From contig JAOZPL010000106.1 of assembly GCA_029932795.1 (NCBI GenBank), positions 1-6,829 of the forward strand: a DNA stretch of 6,829 nt, written 5' to 3'. Source of the stretch: Candidatus Zixiibacteriota bacterium. Its GTDB lineage: Bacteria; Zixibacteria; MSB-5A5; GN15; FEB-12. Below the pieces are notes generated by a model. That model had not been told where the DNA came from and did no database searches. It saw nothing but the letters and a program-made list of their open reading frames with translations. The position numbers were made by a program, and so were the translations under genes. Each line of letters begins with the position of its first letter. The first letter of the stretch is position 1. Positions 1 through 6,083 of the stretch are shown piece after piece.

Positions 1-12
1 GGCCATTAATTT

Positions 13-41
13 ACCATACCAAATCCCACCTTGAAAGTCAA
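13..41 (-). promoter_or_regulatory. Candidate promoter for a minus-strand gene left of the window
   Basis: TTGACT (41-36), a 17-base spacer and TATGGT (18-13), with TG one base before the -10 box (extended -10). The -35 is identical to the promoter at 1229. It sits downstream of the terminator at 120-150, which is where a new transcription unit would begin. The palindrome TTACGTAA (48-55) is just upstream of the -35. No gene is visible in bases 1-119; the target would be outside the window. Confidence 0.4.
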
Positions 42-119
42 CAGAAATTACGTAAGTTGTTGTACATCAGCTAAATACGCTCAAAATAGCCTTCCGGATC
101 AGTTGGTGGCCGTATTCTA

Positions 120-150
120 CAAAAAAACCCCCCGAAAACGGAGGGTTTTT
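120..150 (-). terminator. Rho-independent terminator after the type IX-sorted protein gene
   Basis: A 12-bp stem (123-134 with 139-150) closes a 4-base loop and runs into a T tract on the minus strand, beginning 22 bp past the TAA. One pair (131/142) is a G-U wobble in minus-strand RNA but a C-A mismatch in plus-strand RNA, so the hairpin favours the minus direction, in agreement with the gene. Confidence 0.9.
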
Positions 151-171
151 CACAGGTCAACTGTAATGCTC

Positions 172-1053
172 TTACTTCAGTAGCATCATCTTTTTGGTTT
201 TGACGAATCTGTCGGTCTCAAGCTTATAGAAGTAGATGCCGGTAGCGGCCGGGGTGCCGCTGGCCGATCGGCCATCCCATTCCACTCGCTTGCTGAATTG
301 CGGTGCAACTTCCTCGTCGATCAGCGTTGTTACCTTCTGCCCCAGCACGTTGTAGACCGTGATTGTGACGTGCGCACGCTCCGGGACGTCAAACTCAATG
401 ACTGTAGTTGGATTGAACGGATTCGGGTAATTCTGGGCCAGTGCAAACTCGTCAGGGAGCACTTCCAGGCCGTTTTCGTCAACACCCACAGTGGCACTGG
501 TGACCATGAAGCAGGTATCACCGGACCAGTCCGGGTAATCGTTGCCAGTACCACCCAGGCCGGCCCACTTCCAGGTATTACTGGAACGGTACCAGCAGGA
601 GTCAATACAAATATGCTTGCCGCTGTCCGCAGTATTCGTCGGGCCGATAGTGACCCGCCAGCTTACAGCATCCCAGCCGTCGATGAGACCGGTACCCAAG
701 GCGAAGGCTAATCCTGCGAAACCAATTGTATCGGCATTCGAACCGGTGATACTGAAGCCATTGGTGAACGTACTTACGAACTGGGCATCGAAACCGTTCA
801 GCCAGTCGCCGTAAGTGGTGTCCCACGTGGCGCCGTCAGTTGAGTAAATGCGAAAGCCGTTCGTCACGTTATAGTCTTTGCCGCTGCCCACGTTGGTAAC
901 CCTTATATCGAACGCGTGCGTGTTACCGGCGCTCAGCATGGTGTCACCCTGGACGTTGCTGACACTTTCCAGCACTACCTCTGTAGTCTGGGCCGAAACC
1001 ATTGCGGCGGCCAGCACCATAACCGAAAGGAAAATTAGCAATCTAAGTTTCAT
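172..1053 (-). CDS. Secreted protein with type IX secretion system C-terminal sorting domain
   Basis: 293 residues from the ATG at 1053. Residues 1-21 are a Sec signal peptide (K-L-R, hydrophobic core, cleavage after V-S-A). Residues 22-199 form the mature body, a beta-rich domain I cannot name, with Trp- and Gly-rich segments and three cysteines (C149, C153 in C-I-D-S-C, and C181). Residues 200-293 are a type IX secretion (Por) sorting domain: Q-N-Y-P-N-P-F-N-P-T-T, Y-N-V-L-G-Q-K-V, W-D-G-R, G-I-Y-F-Y-K-L and a basic end K-K-M-M-L-L-K. In this family the tail directs passage across the outer membrane and attachment to, or release from, the surface. The frame could extend to a TTG at 1125, but that adds 24 polar residues before the signal and lies 15 bases from the nearest strong ribosome site. 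The body's function is unknown. It is set off from the upstream genes by its own promoter and terminator. Confidence 0.9.
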   Translation of the reverse strand: MKLRLLIFLSVMVLAAAMVSAQTTEVVLESVSNVQGDTMLSAGNTHAFDIRVTNVGSGKDYNVTNGFRIYSTDGATWDTTYGDWLNGFDAQFVSTFTNGFSITGSNADTIGFAGLAFALGTGLIDGWDAVSWRVTIGPTNTADSGKHICIDSCWYRSSNTWKWAGLGGTGNDYPDWSGDTCFMVTSATVGVDENGLEVLPDEFALAQNYPNPFNPTTVIEFDVPERAHVTITVYNVLGQKVTTLIDEEVAPQFSKRVEWDGRSASGTPAATGIYFYKLETDRFVKTKKMMLLK

Positions 1054-1064
1054 ACGCTTTTGAG

Positions 1065-1069
1065 CCTCC
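1065..1069 (-). promoter_or_regulatory. Ribosome-binding site GGAGG for the type IX-sorted protein
   Basis: GGAGG at 1069-1065, eleven bases before ATG 1053. The spacing is a little long, but this start gives a clean signal peptide, which the longer TTG frame does not. Confidence 0.65.
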
Positions 1070-1200
1070 GTTCTTATACAATGTTTAACCTGTTGCAACA
1101 TCCTTGCTTCTGTCGTGATTGTCAATTTATCTGAGATTTCACCTCCTGGTTATGTCGCAATCATTATGAGGAAATATACCTCTTCCATCTCTCTGAATTA

Positions 1201-1229
1201 ATAATAGTGGCTCCACCAGCGGGAGTCAA
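1201..1229 (-). promoter_or_regulatory. Sigma70-like promoter of the type IX-sorted protein gene
   Basis: TTGACT (1229-1224), a 17-base spacer and TATTAT (1206-1201) on the minus strand; each box matches the consensus at five of six bases and the spacing is optimal. Transcription would start near 1194, giving a leader of about 140 nt before the ATG at 1053. A second TTGACTC copy lies 23 bases further upstream (about 1252-1246). Confidence 0.65.
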
Positions 1230-1260
1230 TAAAAATTTCGGAGGTGAGTCAACTAAAAGG

Positions 1261-1297
1261 GTCCCCGGGTGGTTTTCACGTTGTGTGTGCCGGGGAC
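1261..1297. repeat. 8-bp inverted repeat, GTCCCCGG / CCGGGGAC, 21-base gap
   Basis: Perfect arms at 1261-1268 and 1290-1297, between the terminator of the repeat gene and the promoter of the next gene; the inner end is about 32 bp upstream of the -35 box. It could be a protein-binding dyad or a weak hairpin. With only 8 bp and a wide gap, chance is possible. Confidence 0.4.
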
Positions 1298-1316
1298 AGT
1301 CGGCACGCGAGGAACA

Positions 1317-1345
1317 AGAAAACCGCCTTTTCGGGGCGGTTTTCT
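1317..1345 (-). terminator. Rho-independent terminator after the repeat protein gene
   Basis: An 11-bp perfect stem (1317-1327 with 1335-1345), with A-G plus four A in one outer arm and a C-C-G-C-C/G-G-C-G-G core, closes a 7-base loop. On the minus strand the 3' arm runs into a T-rich tail (TTTTCTTGTT). It starts 30 bp past the TAG of the repeat gene. The stem is symmetric in A/T at its base, so it could also act on plus-strand transcripts, but no plus-strand gene is seen here. Confidence 0.85.
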
Positions 1346-1375
1346 GGAGAGTCTGTGCCGGCCAGTGGAGATCGG

Positions 1376-4300
1376 CTATTGCGGAGGCTGTGGCCCTGAA
1401 TGATACAGGAACAGGATTAAGTAGGTTACATCGCCAATGTTGACATCGCCATCGCCGTCAACATCGGCAGCTTCTATATTCAATGGTGGTGGGCCGCCAC
1501 GGTAAAGATACGCAATCAGCCAGGCCAGATCGTTCATGGTGTATTTGCTGTTGTTGTCGATATCTCCCCTGAGGAATGACACAACCCACAGGGTGGTCGT
1601 GATTGTGTCGGAGGCTCCGGAAGGGTCAGTAGCAGTGAAGGTAACATCAAAGGTATTGTCAGCCTGGTACATATCCGGCAGGACGTAGTAGATTCCGACA
1701 CCGTTTCCGGAATCGATAAAGGAGGCTGTGATCTCACTCCATAACGGCAGACCGGTCAGTGTGAGAGAATCCATATCCGGGTCAGAGGCGCGCACCACAA
1801 TGGCTGTCAGGGTGTCAATCTGCACATAGTATATGAACGGCAGCTCAGTCGTAAAGTACGGAGACTGGTTGCCGGCTTCCAGCACGTCGATCTGCACCAC
1901 CAGCGTATCAGAGGCGCCATCATCGTCGATGGCCACAAAGGTTACAAAATAGGTTCCTGCTTGAGTGTAATCCGGATAGAAGAGAAAGGTCTTGAGACCC
2001 TGGATACCGTCGAACTCAGAATTGGTAGGCATGTCAAGCGCGCTCACTTCCGCGGTGCCGTCGACGTCATTCGCAGCCACTCTGAATTCCAGCGTGTCGC
2101 CTTCAGTAACGGAGTACGGCGGCGTGCCGTCAAGCAATTCGATCTCCGGCGTGAAGTTTCGATCAATGACCTTAATGGTCGCCTTAGAGGTCTGAGACAC
2201 ATCAGTGTAGACTTCATCCGTAGCTTCAAAGATTATATCATAGAACGCCGGCAGACTGACCGGACCGCCCTGAGTGTGATCGGGAATAAAGGTCAGTGTG
2301 CCGGTACCGTCCCGCGGGTCGTCAAACGTCATGTTCGGCGGCAGTGAATCGACAGTGCCGTCCAGATACGCATCCAAAAACGGCATAGTGCCGTCAGCAT
2401 CGTACGAAGTGACCACATAGGTCAGCGTATCCCCCTCATATATAGTCTGGTTGCCGGGGGTAAAGACAAATGGTAGTTGATTGTTATCTTCTACGGTTAT
2501 CGTTACCAGTTGGGAATCCGTCTCGAGGGTGTCGGTAGCATAGAACATGATCTGATACTCGCCCGCCTGGGTCAGGTCCGGCGTGAATTCAAAATCGCCT
2601 GTCCCGTCGCTGTTATCCGTGAATGTGGCGTTGTCCGGGAGTGAGTCCGTATACAGGAGCGGGAGGGTTCCATCCGGATCGGAGGCCGTTACGGTAAACG
2701 CCAGTGTCCCCGTTTCCAGAATCGTCTGATCGGCAATCGAGTCCAGAACCGGTGGCTGGTTGCCGGCCTCGATCACTGTGAGCGTGACCACGATGGTGTC
2801 GGCCAGGATGCCATCGTCAGCAATGACGCCGATATCGTAGGTGCCGGAGTCTACATACGCAGGGGTGACTGTGAAGGCGGCTACGCCATTACCACTGTCA
2901 ACCATGGAAGCGAAGGGTGGCAGGGACGATTCCGTCGTGGAGAAAGCAATACCCACCTGATCCGGATCGTAAGCGGTGACCACAAACTCAAGGGTGTCAC
3001 CCTCGGTAACCGATGGGCTGGGAACAGAGTCAAAGACCGGGAACTGGTCACCAGCTTCATATATCTGAATTAACACGACTTCCTTATCTATGGCGAAGCC
3101 GTCGTAAGCCTTGATTGTTACGCTCGCCAGTCCGGCCTGCACGTAGTTGGGGAAGAATGTAAAGACACCGGTGCCATCACCGTTGTCGTCGAAGTTCGAG
3201 TTGGGCGGCAGCTTTTCGGCCAAAAGCTGTGGATCCGGACCGTCCGGGTCTGTGGCAGATACAAATACCAGCAGGATCTCACCCTCCAGGATCGTCTGCG
3301 GACCAATGGGGTCAAGAACCGGTGGGATGTTTTCAACTACTACCTCGATCTCTACCGGCAGAGTGGCCGACAACTGCGGCGTTTCCTGATCCACCGCCAG
3401 GAAAGTCACGGTGTCAATGCCTTCCTGCGTCGTATCGGGAGCAAATGTGAACGTGCCGGTGCCGTCGCCGTTATCCACAAACGATGCATTCGTGGGCAAA
3501 ATCAGGACAGACAGGAAGAGGCGGTTGGCGGGATTGGGATCGGTCGAGTCGGTGGCAACCACGGTAAACTGCAAAGTATCACCGGCAACCACTCCAAACG
3601 GCCCGGCAGCAACCCATTCAGGCGGCTGGTTAACGTCGTTAGTGGTAATTATGAAATTGGTGCCCCCCGTCTGCCGCGGTGTACCGAAATCTGCCGCGAA
3701 GAGGAATACAGTATCAACGCCGGCGTCGAAGAAATCGGGGGTGTAAGTCAGCGTGCCGGTGCCATTGCCACTATCCACGAAGGTGTAGTTGTTCAGCGTT
3801 GTGCTGACCGAGAGGGCCGGGAAGACAGCCCCGCCATCGGGATCGGTGGCATGAACGACGATGACAAGGGTATCTGCTTCGTTGACGGTAGTATCGTTAA
3901 TCGGATCAAACACCGGAGGCACATTGCCTGTCTCCGTGACCGTGATATCTACCACTTCGGAGTCGGCCAGCAGGCTGTCATCAGCTATGAAGGTGATCGT
4001 ATAAAGGCCGGCCTGCATGAAATCCGGGCTGAAATCAAATGTGCCGGTCCCATCGCCGCTATCGACAAAGGTAGCGTTAGCCGGCAGTCCGATAGCTGAT
4101 AGCACAGGGATCGTACCGTCTGGATCAGTAGCAGAAACGATGAAGTTGAGGTTATAGCCCTCGACCACTATCTGCGGGCCAATAGAGTCCAGGACCGGCG
4201 GTTGGTTGCCGGCTTCATCGACAGTGATAACCACAACCTCGGAATCTACGTCGGTTGGATACACAGCGTCTGCAGCATAGAACGTGACGTTATACGAGCC

Positions 4301-6031
4301 GGCCTGGATATAGCTTGGTGTCCACTCGAACAGGCCGCTTCCGTTCAGGCTGTCGGTGAAGACCGCACCGGCGGGAAGGCTGTCGGTTGACAGGATCGGC
4401 GTTGTGCCGTCCGGATCGGTGGCGTTAACCACAAAGGTCAGGGGGATATTCTCCGTGGTTGACTTGGGGTCGATAGCTGCCAGAACCGGAAGCTGATTTG
4501 TTTCTGTCACTGTTATCTGGACAACGATCGAATCCAGTTCGAGGGAAGAGTCAACCGCCTTGAAAACGACGTCATAGACACCTGCCTGGGTTAGGTCAGG
4601 ATTAAACTCGAATAAGCCGGTGCCATTGCCACTGTCTGTAAAATTCGCGTTGGTTGGAAGGTTGGTGCCTGAAAGCGCAGGAACCTCGCCATCAGGATCA
4701 GTAGCGCTCACAAGCAGAGTAAGGCTGTCACCTTCGGCAATGCTGGTATCGTTTATAGATGCCAGAACGGGCGGGTGGTTACCGGACTCGGTGATAGTAA
4801 TGGTTACAATTTCTGAATCAACAAGCGCCGGGTCAATGGAATCAACAGCATAGAACGTAACATAGTAATCGCCCGCGTCGGTAAATATCGTCTGCCACTC
4901 GAATAATCCCGTACCATTGCCACTATCAATGTAGGTGGCGGAGCCGGGCGGGGTGGAGCTTGTCATGACCGGTGTATCCCCCTCAGGGTCAGTAGCCGAG
5001 GTCGTAAACGTGAGCATTTCTCCCTCGATGGCCGCTTTGGGACCGATCGACGCCAACACTGGCGGTGAATTGGCATTGTATGTAAAACCGCCACTTAGCA
5101 TGTTGGACGTAAGCCCGGAGGAATCGTTGGTGGCCCATACGTTGGCGGGACCAACGGTGCCGGCTGGTGTAATTGCAGTCACGTGGTGTGGTGAAATGAC
5201 TGTGCCAGTAATCGGGCTGGAGGAGCCTATCTGGACAGTGACGCCATTCACGTCAAAACCGGTACCATAGAGGTTAACCAGTGTACCGCCGGATGCCGAA
5301 CCGTTATCAGGTGTGATTGAATCTAGGACCGGTGCTACCAGCGTCCCCGAGTTGACGGTGATGACAGTGGAGTGCCGTGAGTAATTGCCGGAGGCGTCCT
5401 CCGCAATTATGAGATAGTCATAAGAGCTGACACCATCGACAGTGACATCGACGAAGAAGCTGTCGACCACGCCCGGGTCGGCGAGATCACCGGCGATATT
5501 GTCCAGACGGAAGAAAGAGCCGTTGGAAGTTGCAGCCCGGCGATAGACGTGGTAGGTCAGCCCCGCCTGCCCGTTCCAGGTGAGCAAAACACTCGACAGT
5601 GAGACACCCTGACCGGTCAGGCCGGTCGGTACAGTTGGCCAGCTATTGGCACCCAGCGTAATGTCTTCCTGCTGGAAGGAATTGTTCGGAATCAGCTTGG
5701 CCAGATGGAAACCTTCGCCGTTGAAGATGTTGTAGAAGTAGTAATCGTAGGGATTCCCCGGTGCTTCCGTCAGGTAGTTCTGGAAATCGTCAAACCAGTT
5801 CCCGGCGTCATATCCGGCACCGTCGCAGCTCTCGATACGGACTTCTTCGTCGGTATCATCCAGAAAACCTAAAAAGGAGATCTCCCCGTTTATGGGGGTT
5901 GTCAGATCGGAATTGGACACAGTCCCGAATATTGAGCCCTGAGCCAGGGCGGGGGACGACATCGCCAGTATGAGCAAAAAGACAAGTCCGGGAAGATACG
6001 CTACCCTGATGTTTCTGTTCTTAAACCGCAC
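1376..6031 (-). CDS. Giant secreted protein: FN3, IPT/TIG, twelve Ig/cadherin-like repeats, C-terminal dockerin
   Basis: 1551 residues from a GTG start. Residues 1-30 form a clear Sec signal peptide (R-F-K-N-R-N-I-R, hydrophobic core, then A-L-A before Q31). Residues 32-130 are an unfamiliar domain rich in Asp and aromatics with the protein's only cysteine (C69). Residues 131-228 resemble FN3, ending E-D-A-S-G-N-Y-S. Residues 233-321 are an IPT/TIG domain (S-I-T-P-D-N-G-S-A-S-G-G-T, G-T-G-F). Residues 323-1485 are twelve Ig/cadherin-like repeats. Residues 1489-1543 are a type I dockerin with two calcium loops (D1490, D1492, N1494, D1501; D1523, D1525, D1527, D1529, D1534). The likely role is a long extracellular stalk or adhesin that docks to a cohesin-bearing partner or uses the dockerin for calcium-stabilised folding; neither partner nor ligand is visible. 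There is no type IX sorting domain and no membrane anchor. The in-frame ATG at 6076 is a poorer start, lacking a good ribosome-binding site. Confidence 0.9.
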   Translation of the reverse strand: MRFKNRNIRVAYLPGLVFLLILAMSSPALAQGSIFGTVSNSDLTTPINGEISFLGFLDDTDEEVRIESCDGAGYDAGNWFDDFQNYLTEAPGNPYDYYFYNIFNGEGFHLAKLIPNNSFQQEDITLGANSWPTVPTGLTGQGVSLSSVLLTWNGQAGLTYHVYRRAATSNGSFFRLDNIAGDLADPGVVDSFFVDVTVDGVSSYDYLIIAEDASGNYSRHSTVITVNSGTLVAPVLDSITPDNGSASGGTLVNLYGTGFDVNGVTVQIGSSSPITGTVISPHHVTAITPAGTVGPANVWATNDSSGLTSNMLSGGFTYNANSPPVLASIGPKAAIEGEMLTFTTSATDPEGDTPVMTSSTPPGSATYIDSGNGTGLFEWQTIFTDAGDYYVTFYAVDSIDPALVDSEIVTITITESGNHPPVLASINDTSIAEGDSLTLLVSATDPDGEVPALSGTNLPTNANFTDSGNGTGLFEFNPDLTQAGVYDVVFKAVDSSLELDSIVVQITVTETNQLPVLAAIDPKSTTENIPLTFVVNATDPDGTTPILSTDSLPAGAVFTDSLNGSGLFEWTPSYIQAGSYNVTFYAADAVYPTDVDSEVVVITVDEAGNQPPVLDSIGPQIVVEGYNLNFIVSATDPDGTIPVLSAIGLPANATFVDSGDGTGTFDFSPDFMQAGLYTITFIADDSLLADSEVVDITVTETGNVPPVFDPINDTTVNEADTLVIVVHATDPDGGAVFPALSVSTTLNNYTFVDSGNGTGTLTYTPDFFDAGVDTVFLFAADFGTPRQTGGTNFIITTNDVNQPPEWVAAGPFGVVAGDTLQFTVVATDSTDPNPANRLFLSVLILPTNASFVDNGDGTGTFTFAPDTTQEGIDTVTFLAVDQETPQLSATLPVEIEVVVENIPPVLDPIGPQTILEGEILLVFVSATDPDGPDPQLLAEKLPPNSNFDDNGDGTGVFTFFPNYVQAGLASVTIKAYDGFAIDKEVVLIQIYEAGDQFPVFDSVPSPSVTEGDTLEFVVTAYDPDQVGIAFSTTESSLPPFASMVDSGNGVAAFTVTPAYVDSGTYDIGVIADDGILADTIVVTLTVIEAGNQPPVLDSIADQTILETGTLAFTVTASDPDGTLPLLYTDSLPDNATFTDNSDGTGDFEFTPDLTQAGEYQIMFYATDTLETDSQLVTITVEDNNQLPFVFTPGNQTIYEGDTLTYVVTSYDADGTMPFLDAYLDGTVDSLPPNMTFDDPRDGTGTLTFIPDHTQGGPVSLPAFYDIIFEATDEVYTDVSQTSKATIKVIDRNFTPEIELLDGTPPYSVTEGDTLEFRVAANDVDGTAEVSALDMPTNSEFDGIQGLKTFLFYPDYTQAGTYFVTFVAIDDDGASDTLVVQIDVLEAGNQSPYFTTELPFIYYVQIDTLTAIVVRASDPDMDSLTLTGLPLWSEITASFIDSGNGVGIYYVLPDMYQADNTFDVTFTATDPSGASDTITTTLWVVSFLRGDIDNNSKYTMNDLAWLIAYLYRGGPPPLNIEAADVDGDGDVNIGDVTYLILFLYHSGPQPPQ
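1403..1567 (-). other. Type I dockerin module at the C-terminus of the repeat protein
   Basis: Two EF-hand-like calcium loops with the dockerin spacing: D-x-D-N-N at the first (position 12 Asp present) and D-x-D-G-D-G-D at the second (position 12 Asp present), each followed by a hydrophobic helix (L-A-W-L-I-A-Y-L-Y and T-Y-L-I-L-F-L-Y). The linker R-G-G-P-P-P is typical of non-cellulosomal dockerins in environmental bacteria. The first loop is less canonical: it has Lys, not Asp or Asn, at position 7 and Tyr at position 8. Confidence 0.88.
1577..5065 (-). repeat. Twelve tandem Ig/cadherin-like repeats (93-108 residues each)
   Basis: Protein-level repeats, numbered from the GTG start: 323-419, 420-513, 514-610, 611-704, 705-802, 803-902, 903-996, 997-1092, 1093-1185, 1186-1293, 1294-1389 and 1390-1485. 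Most open with P-P-V-(L/F), carry E-G-(D/E)-x-L in strand two, A-T-D-P-D-G, a D-S-G-N-G-T-G turn followed by F-x-(F/W), then P-D-x-x-Q-A-G-x-Y and F-x-A-x-D, and close with E-(A/S/T)-G-N-Q. The layout resembles the He_PIG/cadherin-like superfamily of bacterial adhesins. Copies 6 (S-T-D-P-N-P), 8 (Y-D-P-D-Q), 10 (108 residues, two insertions), 11 (glycine turn lost) and 12 (D-P-D-M-D) are the most divergent. The DNA is well diverged between copies, so this is an old array. Confidence 0.9.
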
Positions 6032-6037
6032 TGCGGC

Positions 6038-6043
6038 ACCTCC
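6038..6043 (-). promoter_or_regulatory. Ribosome-binding site GGAGGT that decides the GTG start of the repeat protein
   Basis: On the minus strand GGAGGT at 6043-6038 is followed by six bases and then GTG at 6031-6029. Starting here gives a textbook signal peptide with a short basic n-region. The longest frame would begin with ATG at 6076, with only a weak GGG-type sequence ahead of it, and would add 15 polar residues before the signal sequence. Confidence 0.8.
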
Positions 6044-6083
6044 GTATATCTTGGAACCATTTTTTTTCATAGCCATCTACCCG

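Larger units (their letters stand above)
1054..1375. other. Intergenic region between the repeat gene and the type IX-sorted gene
   Basis: This 322-base stretch has no convincing gene. Read on the minus strand it holds, in order, a terminator (1345-1317), an 8-bp inverted repeat (1297-1261), a sigma70-like promoter (1229-1201), a possible 12-codon leader ORF (1188-1150), a strong but unassigned GGAGGT (1146-1141) and the GGAGG used by the downstream gene (1069-1065). A TTGACA at 1125-1120 and a TATAAG at 1078-1073 also occur but are not properly spaced from each other. Confidence 0.75.

Noticed and set aside
1054..1125. TTG-initiated 24-residue extension of the type IX-sorted protein
   Set aside because: The extension is polar, pushes the signal peptide inward, and the only strong ribosome site is 15 bases away; ATG 1053 with GGAGG explains the gene better.
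1207..1443. Plus-strand 78-residue open frame across the intergenic region
   Set aside because: It contains the terminator hairpin, overlaps the end of the dockerin coding sequence, and has an unnatural Arg/Gly-rich composition with no ribosome-binding site.
3411..3746. Plus-strand open frames of up to 128 residues antisense to the repeat gene
   Set aside because: They recur where the Ig-like repeats recur, as mirror images of conserved repeat codons, and have no domain logic or start signals.
1577..5065. Recent repeat expansion or CRISPR-like array
   Set aside because: The period is about 280-325 bases, set by protein domains; the DNA copies are strongly diverged and there are no short identical repeats with unique spacers.
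6060..6067. Run of eight A on the minus strand as a possible frameshift site
   Set aside because: It lies upstream of the preferred GTG start and therefore outside the coding region.
6032..6083. Frameshift joining the partial gene to the repeat protein
   Set aside because: The repeat protein has its own ribosome site and signal peptide, and the last module of the upstream gene is complete before its stop.
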